From Gemmatimonadaceae bacterium (GTDB taxonomy: Bacteria > Gemmatimonadota > Gemmatimonadetes > Gemmatimonadales > Gemmatimonadaceae), in assembly GCA_036496605.1 (NCBI GenBank), contig DASXKV010000030.1, forward strand, positions 1 through 64,000: DNA of 64,000 nucleotides, in the 5' to 3' direction. A model generated the notes under the pieces. That model saw only the letters and a program-made list of their open reading frames with translations. It had not been told where the DNA came from and searched no databases. Of this stretch, positions 7,514 to 16,115 are shown in pieces. The stretch's first letter is position 1, and each line of letters begins with the position of its first letter. Both the position numbers and the translations under genes were made by a program.

Positions 7514-7637
7514 TGGTTAGTGGTTAGTGGTTAGCGGTTGGTGGTTGGTCGATGGTGGTTGGTGAGTGGTGATTAGTCTTTGCGTCCACCAATCACCACC
7601 AACCACCAACCACCAGCTACCAACCACTAACCACCAA
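7514..7637. repeat. Heptamer inverted repeat between convergent genes
   Basis: Starts right after the TAA of the S23-like gene with GGTTAGT/GGTTGGT heptads and ends with the complementary ACCAACC/ACTAACC heptads abutting the stop of the aminotransferase. The two arms can form one long imperfect hairpin with a roughly 20-base loop. Position and symmetry fit a bidirectional transcription terminator, although no T-run follows. Confidence 0.85.
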
Positions 7638-8996
7638 TCACAGTTCCGCCAATGCAGAGCGCAGTCTTGGCAGCAACGCCTGAATATCGGCCATCGACAC
7701 CGCGCCGACGCTGAGGCGGAACCAGCCGTCGTCGATCTCCGAGCCGAAGGCCTGGAACTGAACCATGGCGAGACCGGCCGCGTGTAGCAGATATCGACGG
7801 ATCGATTCGTTGGTCTCGAGTTGCGTTCCGTCCGGCGAACGGCGACCGGTGAGATTGAAACGCGCGCTCAGATAGATCGCGCCCTGCGGCGTCGTCGCTT
7901 CGACCGGGAATCCTTCCTTCTGTAACGTGCCGAGCACGCGCGCGAGCGCATCGAGACGCTTCTGCACCTCCGGACGCATTCGCCCGTGGAAGGCATCCAT
8001 CCCGGCGTCGTCGCCGAGGAGTTGAGCGGTCGCGATCTGTTCGGCGCGTGGCGCCCACGCACCGACGTGGCCCAAGACATCCGACATCCGCTTGATCACG
8101 TCTGAGGGGCCCACGGCCCAACCCACACGAAGCCCCGTCGCCGCGAATGATTTCGAGATCGCGTCGATGAGGATGGTGTACGGCAGCATCGCTGGCCGCA
8201 GCACCACCGGATTGACGTGGCGTTCGTCGCCGAAAGTGAGCATCCAGTAAACCTGATCGTACAGCAAGTAAAGCGGTCGCTCGACACCAGCGCGCTCCCG
8301 GCGCGCATTTTCTGCGAGGACGAGGTCGCAGATCTCCGCAAGCGTTTCGGCGTCGAAGAGCGTTCCCGTCGGGTTGAGCGGCGAGTTGAGCACGAGCATC
8401 CGTGCGCCACGCACAGCGCGCGCGAGCATCGCGGCGGTCGGGAGAAAATTCGTCTCCGCGCCGCACCGCACGGTCACCTGCTCGGCGCCGATGAGCTGCG
8501 AGTAGTAGTTGTTGTTCCACGACGGGACCGGGAACACGACGCTGTCGCCGGGGTCGACCAGCACGCGATACGCACCATAGATCGCGGGACGGGCGCCGGA
8601 CGTCACGAGAACGGACGGCAACGCGTACGATAGTCCGAGACGGCGAGTATAGAATTCACTGATCGCGCGCCGCAACGGCTCGACGCCATCCGACGGCGGA
8701 TAATTGGTGTGGCCTGCCTGAAGCGCGGCCGTCACGCCATCGAGCAGCGACTTCGGAATCGAGAACTCCGTGGGGCTGAAGTCGCCAACCGTCAGATTGC
8801 AGATTGGCTTGCCCGTCGCCGCGAGTGCTCGTACCTCGGCGCCGATGGCGAGGATGAGGGAACCGGCGAGCTCCTGCGCGATGGTGGACACGCGCGACGG
8901 CGCTGGCGCCGTTTCGTCTTTCGCTGGTCGTGTTTCGGCCGAGGTGGAGCGGGAAGCAGCGTTTCGAGGGGAGAGATCGATACCGGCTTCGTTCAC
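7638..8996 (-). CDS. Class I/II pyridoxal-phosphate aminotransferase
   Basis: Fold-type I aminotransferase of aspartate-aminotransferase subgroup I. Visible residues: the Asn of NPTG (Asn208), Asp247 in YDQVY, the PLP lysine Lys282 in DAISKSFAATG, Arg290 in GLRVGW, and the substrate-carboxylate Arg in GWFRLSVG. At 452 residues it is longer than typical because of an N-terminal extension of about 35 Ser/Ala/Pro-rich residues. Start is GTG 8996 with a GCGAGGA ribosome site. The amino donor cannot be assigned. It stands alone, separated by a heptad repeat from the gene it faces. Confidence 0.87.
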   Translation of the reverse strand: MNEAGIDLSPRNAASRSTSAETRPAKDETAPAPSRVSTIAQELAGSLILAIGAEVRALAATGKPICNLTVGDFSPTEFSIPKSLLDGVTAALQAGHTNYPPSDGVEPLRRAISEFYTRRLGLSYALPSVLVTSGARPAIYGAYRVLVDPGDSVVFPVPSWNNNYYSQLIGAEQVTVRCGAETNFLPTAAMLARAVRGARMLVLNSPLNPTGTLFDAETLAEICDLVLAENARRERAGVERPLYLLYDQVYWMLTFGDERHVNPVVLRPAMLPYTILIDAISKSFAATGLRVGWAVGPSDVIKRMSDVLGHVGAWAPRAEQIATAQLLGDDAGMDAFHGRMRPEVQKRLDALARVLGTLQKEGFPVEATTPQGAIYLSARFNLTGRRSPDGTQLETNESIRRYLLHAAGLAMVQFQAFGSEIDDGWFRLSVGAVSMADIQALLPRLRSALAEL

Positions 8997-9088
8997 GTCG
9001 TCCTCGCAGGTTGCTGGTGGGGTCTGGCCATCCGAACATTAACGGAATCTGCTTCCAGATCGACCACCCCATGCTGCCATCGGAGTCG

Positions 9089-9367
9089 CTATGGCGAGGC
9101 CGGTGCGTCTCCGTTGGGCGCGGACCGTTCGACGAAGCGCCGGCGCTCGTTTTCCGCGTCGGCGAGGGGCGACACGCGCAGGAATTCCCCGAGGGACACG
9201 CCGGATGTACCAGCGAGGCGCTCGAATTCCTCGAGCGGCAGGACGACGACGTCCCCGGTATTATGGTGAATGAGCTGCGGACCATCCACGAGCGCGCGCC
9301 GGATGATGTCTCCGAGCGAGCGTTGCGCGATATCAAACGACCAGCGGAGAGAGCCGGGCGCGGCCAT
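9089..9367 (-). CDS. Phd/YefM-type antitoxin-like protein (orphan)
   Basis: A 92-residue protein whose first 60 residues resemble the Phd/YefM antitoxin fold: an N-terminal WSFDIAQRSLGDIIRRALVDG helix, then PQLIHHNTGDVVVLPLEEFERL, the strand-helix that normally anchors the DNA-binding dimer. The C-terminal tail (residues 60-92) is charged, as in toxin-binding tails. No Doc, YoeB or PIN toxin gene lies next to it: the downstream neighbour is an aminotransferase 92 bases away. It may be an orphan antitoxin or a repurposed regulator. Confidence 0.65.
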   Translation of the reverse strand: MAAPGSLRWSFDIAQRSLGDIIRRALVDGPQLIHHNTGDVVVLPLEEFERLAGTSGVSLGEFLRVSPLADAENERRRFVERSAPNGDAPASP

Positions 9368-9480
9368 ATGAATCCTTGAGTAGGACGGGAATCGAAGGCT
9401 ATGCGAGGTGCGTGCCGTCAGATTTCCATGGCCGCCAGCGGGATCTACCGACTCTCGGCGGCCGCCTAACGAGACACGAA

Positions 9481-9849
9481 TCAGCTACCAGCGAACATCG
9501 CACTCGGACGCGTTTGCCGAAAGGCTCGAGGCCTGTTCCACTCCGTGACGGCAAGATCGACGAACTGTCGAATCTGGCCAGCCGACAACAGATCCGCCGG
9601 CGTTGCTCCGCTCAGCTCTGACATAGGGGCGGCGAGCCATGCGCGGACGTCGGCGTCGTGCGCGAACACGTCGCGAAGGATCGTGAGCGCGAGGCGGAGC
9701 TCGCGGACTTCCTCGACGCCAGCGAGGGCAAGGGGCCGTCGCGACGCGTCGACCACAAGGTGCAGAACCTCGGCGATCTTACCGAAACTGACCGGCTCAG
9801 CCTCCATTTCGCCGAGCCACTGCGCTAGCTGCTGCCGATCCATGATCAT
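9481..9849 (-). CDS. Hypothetical protein resembling MbcA/ParS antitoxin C-domain
   Basis: About 122 residues from ATG 9849 (ATG 9843 is the alternative). The N-terminal part is helical and acidic. The C-terminal half, TILRDVFAHDADVRAWL followed by GATPADLLSAGQIRQFVDLAV, resembles the toxin-binding domain of Xre/MbcA/ParS antitoxins (DUF2384), where a TPxxLL loop precedes the last helix. No RES toxin or Xre DNA-binding domain is present. It is on the same strand as the Phd-like gene, 113 bases upstream of it. The assignment is tentative. Confidence 0.45.
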   Translation of the reverse strand: MIMDRQQLAQWLGEMEAEPVSFGKIAEVLHLVVDASRRPLALAGVEEVRELRLALTILRDVFAHDADVRAWLAAPMSELSGATPADLLSAGQIRQFVDLAVTEWNRPRAFRQTRPSAMFAGS

Positions 9850-10156
9850 CGTTCCACCGCCACAGCTCACGTTGAGCGGGTGCGACATCCCAGTCCGACA
9901 GTCCGACCGCAGCGTCGCAGTCGAATTCGGCGTTTATTCGGGGACAGGCAAGCTACCGAATCCGGGCGAACGGACAAGCCCTTCATCGCGATTATTGCGG
10001 GGACGTGACAAATGGCTCGCCGAGCTTGCCGGCGTCTGCGGGGGGTCACCTAACGCCGTGGCTTTTTCATGGGAGGTAATGACACCCAACGCTCCAGCCT
10101 CCATGATACGTAGCTACTACGCCAAACCGGACCAGTCTCAATCCTGGAGCATTTCG
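9850..10156. other. Intergenic region, divergent
   Basis: About 300 bases between the antitoxin-like gene and the M28 peptidase, which diverge. It should contain both promoters, but I see no confident -35/-10 pair. It holds one ACCTAACG site (10048). The open frame that extends upstream of the peptidase through this region has no signal-peptide logic and is not called. Confidence 0.4.
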
Positions 10157-11833
10157 ATGCATCGATCGTTTCGAGGAGTGCCGACCCTGACGCGGGTGTC
10201 GCTGCTCGTTTGCATTGCTGGATGCGGGGGAACCGCAGTCACGGCGGGGACCCCGCAAGTCGGACCGGCGCCGACCACTACGACCGCGCGTCGCGCTGCT
10301 GCGGGACGTGCATCGGCCGTGGACTCGACGCGCTACGTTCGCACAACTCCGCCCACCGATCCAATCATCAAGGACATGTGGGAAGAGGGCATCCACCATT
10401 CACAGGCGCCTGCGCTCTCGCAGGTCCTCTTCGATTCCATCGGTCCGAGGCTCACAAACTCCGATCGATACAACGCCGGACAGGATTGGTTGCTGAAGAC
10501 GTACGCGTCATGGGGCATCACGGCCCGCAAGGAACAGTGGGGGACCTGGAACTCCTGGAAGCGCGGTCCCACGCACCTCGATCTGATCTCGCCGCGTGTT
10601 CGATCGCTCGAGGCGGTGATGCTCGCCTGGAGCCCGGGAACGGATGGGCGCGACGTCGAGGGTGACGTCGTGCTTCTGCCAGACGCCCGCACAGCGGAGG
10701 ATTTCAGCGGCGCCGCCGGCAGCCTGCGCGGGAAGTTCGTGCTGGTCAGTCCGCCCAATCCATCCTGCCGGATGCCGGCACAATGGACCGAATTCGGCCA
10801 ACCAGGTGCGGCCGCGCGAGACAGTTCGTTGCGCGCCGAGTGGCGCACTGCCTGGCAAACGCGGCAAGCCGCGGCCGGCAATCAGTACGTCTGGCCGAAG
10901 CAAGCCGGTGTCGCCGGTGTGATCAGCAGCAACTGGTCGCAGTATCCGGGTATCGACAAAGTTTTCGGTTCCGCGAAAGAGCAGGTGCCGACGATCGACG
11001 TCACCTGCGAAGATTACAACTTGCTCTTCCGCCTCGCGCAACAGCATCAGGCGCCGCGGGTGCGGCTCAATGCGAGCTCGGAGTCTCTCGGCGAGCAGCC
11101 CGTCGCGAACGTCATCGCGGAGATCAAGGGAACAACCCTGCCTAACGAATACATCGTGCTCTCGGCCCACTACGATTCGTGGGACAGCGGATCCGGTGCG
11201 ACGGACAACGGCACCGGCACGATCACGATGCTCGAGGCGCTGCGCATTCTCAAGAAATTCTATCCGAATCCGAGGCGGACGATCCTCGTCGGGCACTGGG
11301 GCGGCGAGGAGCAAGGACTCAACGGATCACGCGCCTACGTCGAGGACCATCCCGACGTCGTGAAGGGCGTCTACGCCGGCTGGAACCAGGACAACGGGAC
11401 GGGGCGGATCATCAATATCGGCCCGGGGCCATTCGTCGCCGCGACCGACCGATTGGTGAACTATCTGCACGAGATCCCATCCGACATCACTGGCTGGATC
11501 AGGTTCTCCCCGATCTCGCCGCCGGCCGGCGGCGGAACGGACAACGCCTCCTTCCAATGCGCGCAATCGCCGGTGTACGGCCTCGGCGCGTTGGGCTGGG
11601 ATTACTCGTGGACGACATGGCACACGAATCGGGATACGTACGACAAGATCGTCTTCGAGGATCTCGAGAACAACGCGACGCTCGTCGCGATGCTGACGTA
11701 TCTCGCCGATAAGGATCCGAGCCCCCTCTCCCACCAGGCGGCATCGAGCGCCGTCAATTTCCAGGGTCAAAGCGTCCCGGTCAACTTCAACTGTCCGAAG
11801 GCCACGCGCAGCACCGCCGCCTCGACTCGTTAG
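10157..11833 (+). CDS. M28-family metallopeptidase, lipoprotein
   Basis: A 558-residue predicted lipoprotein: basic start, hydrophobic core, lipobox VCIAGC with Cys23. The catalytic M28 domain lies in the second half, with ligands in order: HYDSWDSG (His), GATDNGTGT (bridging Asp), GGEEQGLNGSRAY (catalytic and metal Glu), NQDNGTG (Asp) and TWHTNRDTYDKI (His). A protease-associated-type insert precedes it. This is a co-catalytic zinc aminopeptidase or carboxypeptidase acting outside the cytoplasm. The start is fixed by a GGAG about seven bases upstream and by the lipoprotein signal. The stop TAG lies inside a CGTTAGGT site. First of three secreted hydrolases. Confidence 0.87.
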   Translation: MHRSFRGVPTLTRVSLLVCIAGCGGTAVTAGTPQVGPAPTTTTARRAAAGRASAVDSTRYVRTTPPTDPIIKDMWEEGIHHSQAPALSQVLFDSIGPRLTNSDRYNAGQDWLLKTYASWGITARKEQWGTWNSWKRGPTHLDLISPRVRSLEAVMLAWSPGTDGRDVEGDVVLLPDARTAEDFSGAAGSLRGKFVLVSPPNPSCRMPAQWTEFGQPGAAARDSSLRAEWRTAWQTRQAAAGNQYVWPKQAGVAGVISSNWSQYPGIDKVFGSAKEQVPTIDVTCEDYNLLFRLAQQHQAPRVRLNASSESLGEQPVANVIAEIKGTTLPNEYIVLSAHYDSWDSGSGATDNGTGTITMLEALRILKKFYPNPRRTILVGHWGGEEQGLNGSRAYVEDHPDVVKGVYAGWNQDNGTGRIINIGPGPFVAATDRLVNYLHEIPSDITGWIRFSPISPPAGGGTDNASFQCAQSPVYGLGALGWDYSWTTWHTNRDTYDKIVFEDLENNATLVAMLTYLADKDPSPLSHQAASSAVNFQGQSVPVNFNCPKATRSTAASTR

Positions 11834-11860
11834 GTTTTCACCTTCCCTTCCCCACCTCTC

Positions 11861-13069
11861 ATGTCTCGACTTTCAGCCAGCGTTCTCTGTTTCGTCATCG
11901 CGGCGCCCGCGGCGCTCGCACAACAACCGGCGGGTGCGCCGAGGACCGATACGTTGGTGAACGACAACGTGAAGACGCTGGTCGCGCGCCTCGAGCTCGA
12001 GCGCTACAAGGCGACGATCAAAGGGCTCACGCAGTTCGGCGACCGCCGGCAAGGCACCGATCGCAATCGCGCCGCGGTGGATTGGATCGAAGCACAGCTC
12101 AAGAGCTATGGTTGCACGAATATCGAGCGAATCACTTACGAGTACAAGTCGCCGCCGCCGCGCACCGGCGCGGGCCGCGGCGGACGGCCGCCGAGCGACC
12201 TCGCATCCGGTGGCGGCCGTATTCGCGGATATCGCATCCGCACCGGTGTGAACACCGACTCGCTCGCTCAGAAAGACCCGAAGATTCGCGCCATCGACGC
12301 GCAACCGGCGACCGATGGCCAGCGCCAGGAGGTGTACTGCACCAAAGTCGGGAGCGTGCACCCTAACGAGATGTACATCGTCGGTGGGCACATGGATGGA
12401 CACGGATGGGGCGAGGCCGCGAACGACGACGGATCGGGCACCGCGCTCGTGATGGAACTGGCGCGCGTCTTCGGCAGCCCCGACGTCAAAACGGATCGCT
12501 CGATTCGCTTCGCCCTCTGGAACAATGAAGAGACGGGCCTCAATGGCGCGCGAGCTTACGTTGCGCAGCGCGAGGCGCTCCAGGGCAAGGAGGAGCCGGC
12601 GGGATCGGGCAAGTACCCTGAACCGAAGTGGCTCGGCATGATTCAGCATGACATGATGCTGTTCGATCACGGGATGCCGCGTCCGGATGGAACGATGAGT
12701 CCCGAACAGCGTCTGGAAGCCGACGTGAACATCGAATTTCAGTCGGCGGCGAAGCAGGCCGAAGGTGCGCAGAAGCTCGCGTGGTTTTTCCAGACCGCGA
12801 ACGAACGCTATGCAACGGATTATCCCGCCGCCGTCGGGCAACACATGACGAACACCGACTCCGCACCGTTCCAGGACATCATCCCGGCCATCAGTCTTCG
12901 CGAGAATCAGCGCGGCGAACAGATCGGCGCGGGCTGGGACCCGCAGTGGCATCAGGTCACGGACGTGTACTCGACGTACAATGACAAGGATTTCCGGTTG
13001 GGCCTGAACGCGGCGCAAACGACGCTGTCGGCGATCGCGCTCCTCACCGGCGCGACGCTCACAAAGTGA
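11861..13069 (+). CDS. M28-family secreted metallopeptidase
   Basis: A 402-residue secreted enzyme. The signal peptide ends near APAALAQQ (about residue 20). M28 ligands are visible: GGHMDGHGWGEAANDDGSGT (His and bridging Asp), LWNNEETGLNGARAY (Glu-Glu), GMIQHDMMLFDHG (Asp), and a C-terminal TDSAPF/SLREN segment followed by QWHQVTDVY (His). It follows the previous peptidase by 27 bases on the same strand, so the two are probably co-transcribed. They are related but not close copies and may have complementary specificities on peptides. Confidence 0.85.
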   Translation: MSRLSASVLCFVIAAPAALAQQPAGAPRTDTLVNDNVKTLVARLELERYKATIKGLTQFGDRRQGTDRNRAAVDWIEAQLKSYGCTNIERITYEYKSPPPRTGAGRGGRPPSDLASGGGRIRGYRIRTGVNTDSLAQKDPKIRAIDAQPATDGQRQEVYCTKVGSVHPNEMYIVGGHMDGHGWGEAANDDGSGTALVMELARVFGSPDVKTDRSIRFALWNNEETGLNGARAYVAQREALQGKEEPAGSGKYPEPKWLGMIQHDMMLFDHGMPRPDGTMSPEQRLEADVNIEFQSAAKQAEGAQKLAWFFQTANERYATDYPAAVGQHMTNTDSAPFQDIIPAISLRENQRGEQIGAGWDPQWHQVTDVYSTYNDKDFRLGLNAAQTTLSAIALLTGATLTK

Positions 13070-13116
13070 CGGGGAAGCTCGGCCCGACTCATTCAACCCT
13101 TTTTGAGCACATGCTC

Positions 13117-14748
13117 ATGACACGTCTCCGACTCACAAGTGCCTCTGTTCTTCTAGTCCTCGCACCACTGAGCGTCCGCGTCTCCGCTCAGCAAGCCTCC
13201 CAGCAAGCCAAACCCACCGACCCCCGCATCGAACGCCTGAAAACCGAGGCGCTCTCGAAAGTCGAGGGCCGCGCGAAGCAGATTCAGGAAATGGTGGACA
13301 TGGTATTCTCCTTCGGCGAGCTCGGTATGCAGGAATTCGAGACGTCGAAGTATCTCACCGGAATACTCGAGCAGAACGGTTTCACCGTCGAGCGGGGCGT
13401 TGCGGGGATCCCGACAGCCTGGGTCGCGCGCTGGGGGTCGGGCAAGCCGGTGATCGCGTTAGGCTCGGACATCGACTGCATCCCGCAGGCGAGTAACAAG
13501 CCGGCGGTCGCCTGGCACGATCCGCTCATCGAGGGCGCGCCGGGACACGGCGAGGGACACAATTCGGGTCAGGCGGTGAACATCGCCGCCGCGCTGGCGG
13601 TGAAGGAGATCATGCAACGCGAGAAGATGCCGGGGACGCTCGTGCTCTGGCCCGGTGTCGCCGAAGAGGAGCTCGCCGGCAAGGCGTTCCTCGTTAGGGC
13701 CGGCGTCTTCAAGGACGTCGATGCTGTCCTGTTCACCCATGTTGGCGACGATCTTGGTGTTTCTTGGGGCGCCGGCGGCCAGAGCGCCCTGATCTCGGCC
13801 GAATTTCGTTTCGAGGGCGTGTCGGCGCACGCCGCGGGAGCTCCATGGCGCGGCCGCAGTGCGCTCGACGCAGTGATGCTGATGGGGCAAGCATGGGAAT
13901 TCCGTCGCGAGCACATTCGTCCGCAGGCGCGCGTGCACTACGTCATCAAGGACGGCGGCGATCAGCCTAACGTGGTGCCGAGCAGCGCGTCGGTCTGGTT
14001 CTACTTCCGCGAGCAGGACTACGACAAGACGATGGAGCTGTTCGAGACGGCAAAGCGCATCGCGCAAGGCGCCGCGCTCATGACCGACACCAAACTTGCC
14101 GACGTCCGCATCCTCGGCTCCGCATGGGACGGCCACTTCAACAAGCCGATCGCCGAGGCGACGTACGAAAATATCAAGCGTGTCGGCTTGCCGGAATGGA
14201 CCGAGAACGACCAGGCGCTCGCGCGCGCCGTACAGACAGAGGTCAACGCACCGACGACCGGGCTGCGCAAGGAGGTCGCTCCATTGCGCGGACGCGAGAC
14301 GCTCGAGAACTGGATGGGCGGCGGATCGGACGATATCGGTGACGTCTCGTGGAACGTGCCCACCGTCACGCTGCGGTATCCCGCCAACATTCCTGGGCTG
14401 CCGGGCCACATGTGGGCGAACGCGATCGCGATGGCGACGCCGGTTGCGCACAAGGGCACACTCGCGGGCGCGAAGGCGCAGGCGCTCACGCTGATCGATC
14501 TGCTCACGCAGCCGCAAATCATCGCCGACGCGTGGACGTATTTCCGGGACGTGCAGACGAAGGACCGGAAGTACAAGTCGTTCCTCTCGCCGACCGATCA
14601 GCCGCCGACGTTCCTCAACGCGGAGACGATGGCCAAGTACCGCCCCGCGATGCGCGCGCTCTACTACAACCCGTCGAAGTATGCGACGTACCTGGATCAG
14701 CTGGGGATCAAGTATCCGACGCTGAAGCCGAAAGCAGTAACACCGTAG
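13117..14748 (+). CDS. M20-family amidohydrolase (AbgB-like), secreted
   Basis: A 543-residue M20 peptidase/amidohydrolase close in design to p-aminobenzoyl-glutamate hydrolase subunit B. Metal-site elements: GSDIDCIP, GHGEGHNSG (His-Asn-x-Gly), AEEELAGK (Glu-Glu), and a late GGGSDDIGDVSW block with SWNVPTVTLRYP typical of AbgB. A signal peptide (MTRLRLTSASVLLVLA...VSAQQ) supports ATG 13117; ATG 13111 and a GTG at 13066 overlapping the previous stop are alternatives. Export is unusual for AbgB relatives, which are mostly cytoplasmic, and fits the two exported M28 enzymes just upstream. The exact amide substrate is unknown. Confidence 0.83.
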   Translation: MTRLRLTSASVLLVLAPLSVRVSAQQASQQAKPTDPRIERLKTEALSKVEGRAKQIQEMVDMVFSFGELGMQEFETSKYLTGILEQNGFTVERGVAGIPTAWVARWGSGKPVIALGSDIDCIPQASNKPAVAWHDPLIEGAPGHGEGHNSGQAVNIAAALAVKEIMQREKMPGTLVLWPGVAEEELAGKAFLVRAGVFKDVDAVLFTHVGDDLGVSWGAGGQSALISAEFRFEGVSAHAAGAPWRGRSALDAVMLMGQAWEFRREHIRPQARVHYVIKDGGDQPNVVPSSASVWFYFREQDYDKTMELFETAKRIAQGAALMTDTKLADVRILGSAWDGHFNKPIAEATYENIKRVGLPEWTENDQALARAVQTEVNAPTTGLRKEVAPLRGRETLENWMGGGSDDIGDVSWNVPTVTLRYPANIPGLPGHMWANAIAMATPVAHKGTLAGAKAQALTLIDLLTQPQIIADAWTYFRDVQTKDRKYKSFLSPTDQPPTFLNAETMAKYRPAMRALYYNPSKYATYLDQLGIKYPTLKPKAVTP

Positions 14749-14807
14749 CTGGTTGTTGGTTGTTGGTTGTTGGTGTATCGGACCACCAACAACCAACAAC
14801 CAACCAC
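14749..14807. repeat. GGTTGTT heptamer hairpin between convergent genes
   Basis: Three GGTTGTT heptads (14751-14771), a short spacer, then the complementary AACAACC heptads. The element fills exactly the interval between the stops of the M20 gene (TAG at 14746-14748) and the minus-strand gene beginning at 14808. It can form a long hairpin on either strand, fitting a bidirectional terminator. Confidence 0.9.
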
Positions 14808-15992
14808 CTACACGTACCGCATCCACGCCGCCGGGCGCTCGGCCTTTCGTCGGGCGTGCCATCGGCATGGCACATAGAGCAGCGCGACGACGATCACGAA
14901 CACGAGATATAGAAGCGCTAAACTCCAGCGCTCTGTGGGCGGGATCGAGACGTACGGCGCCGAGTCGAAGCGCGCGGCGCCGACTTTCCCGTCGCGAATG
15001 AGCCACGCAACGAGCGACGTCGCGTGAATCAGCGGAATGTGCAGCATGTAGTAGAACATCGGGACGCGGCCGAACGTCGTGACGACGCTGGCGAACCAAC
15101 CGCGGGCGCGTTCGGCGAGCGGAATGAGCGCGATGGTGGGGCCGAGCGTCATCATCAGAAAGAGCTGCGACGCGGGGTACTTCTGCTGGTTGAGCAAACG
15201 GAGCAATGCCGGCGGCGCGCCGTTAGGCGCCGGACGCCGGGCAACGAGTAGGCCCGCAATGACGATGAAGACCGCCGTTGCGGCGAGACCGATCCGAAGA
15301 CAGAGGCGCCGCCGTTCCGCTGGCTCGCGCGCCATGATCGTCCCGAACCCATAGCCCGCGGCCATCACACCGATCCAGGGGACGATGACGTAGAGTACCG
15401 AGATCGACGTCGGTCCAACCTTGACCTCGCCACCGAGATACAGGAACTGCCAGAACCATTGAGTGGACTGCGGCATCACGGCGGCGAGCGGCGCGATGAG
15501 ATTCTGCCCGAGGATCAGCACGAGGCCGACGACGCCGACGACCGATGGCGGGAGCTGCACCAGCGCCGCCATCAGTACCATGCACCAGCCGAGCATCCAG
15601 ATCACGCCAGCGAGGAGATGAGTAAAGTCGAACGTGAACGTCCAGGCGACGTGAAGTACGGTGAGCTCGAGCGCGACCAGGAGCAGCCCGCGGGTCACCA
15701 GAAATTTCGCGAGGGCTTTCGGATCGCCGAGCTTTCGGCCGAGAAAGAAGGCGCCGGTGCCAGCGAGAAACACGAAGGCCGGTGCACAGAAGTGCGTGAT
15801 CCAGCGCGTAAAGAACACGCCCGGTGTCGGTCCTCCGGCAGGCACGCCCGAATACACGCGCACGTGATCGATCGCCATGAGAATCATCACGACGCCGCGA
15901 ACGAAGTCCAGCGACGAGATGCGCGACGTAGCGCGATCTGGGCTGTAGGCACCGAAGGATGGCGCGCGAGCAGCGACTGGAGACGCGGTCAC
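14808..15992 (-). CDS. HGSNAT/DUF1624-like integral membrane acyltransferase
   Basis: A 394-residue membrane protein with about ten hydrophobic segments. The N-terminal SSLDFVRGVVMILMAIDHVR is the signature of the heparan-alpha-glucosaminide N-acetyltransferase-like (DUF1624) family, and THFCAPAFVFLAGTGAFFLGR follows as expected. The human relative passes an acetyl group across a membrane onto glucosamine; bacterial members are thought to modify envelope sugars, but the acceptor here is unknown. GTG start at 15992. A G-rich heptad hairpin separates it from the LytTR regulator on the same strand. Confidence 0.8.
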   Translation of the reverse strand: MTASPVAARAPSFGAYSPDRATSRISSLDFVRGVVMILMAIDHVRVYSGVPAGGPTPGVFFTRWITHFCAPAFVFLAGTGAFFLGRKLGDPKALAKFLVTRGLLLVALELTVLHVAWTFTFDFTHLLAGVIWMLGWCMVLMAALVQLPPSVVGVVGLVLILGQNLIAPLAAVMPQSTQWFWQFLYLGGEVKVGPTSISVLYVIVPWIGVMAAGYGFGTIMAREPAERRRLCLRIGLAATAVFIVIAGLLVARRPAPNGAPPALLRLLNQQKYPASQLFLMMTLGPTIALIPLAERARGWFASVVTTFGRVPMFYYMLHIPLIHATSLVAWLIRDGKVGAARFDSAPYVSIPPTERWSLALLYLVFVIVVALLYVPCRWHARRKAERPAAWMRYV

Positions 15993-15998
15993 GATACG

Positions 15999-16065
15999 AG
16001 GGGTTAGAGGCTGGGGCTCAGGGGCTAGGGCCCTATCCCCTAGGCTCTAGCCCCTAGCCCCTCCC
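15999..16065. repeat. GGGGCTA-type heptamer hairpin
   Basis: G-rich heptads (GGGGTTA, GAGGCTG, GGGCTCA, GGGGCTA and so on) in 15999-16030 are followed by the complementary C-rich run to about 16065. The arms form a long hairpin. The sequence differs from the GGTTGGT arrays but the 7-base period is the same. It lies in the gap after the stop of the LytTR gene (16116) and before the start of the acyltransferase (15992) on the minus strand. Confidence 0.8.
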
Positions 16066-16115
16066 AACATTTCCATCCTGCTAATCGAGCGACAGCCTCC
16101 TTCAGCGAACGGCCG

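Noticed and set aside
9968..9978. GAACGGACAAG upstream of the M28 lipoprotein
   Set aside because: Partial match to the GntR core lacking the GTAC centre; too weak to call.
9545..10156. N-terminal extension of the M28 lipoprotein
   Set aside because: The extension has no coding logic and would bury the lipoprotein signal; GGAG plus ATG 10157 is better.
13459..15099. 546-residue minus-strand open frame
   Set aside because: Runs antisense through the M20 hydrolase and across a repeat; composition is typical of a shadow frame.
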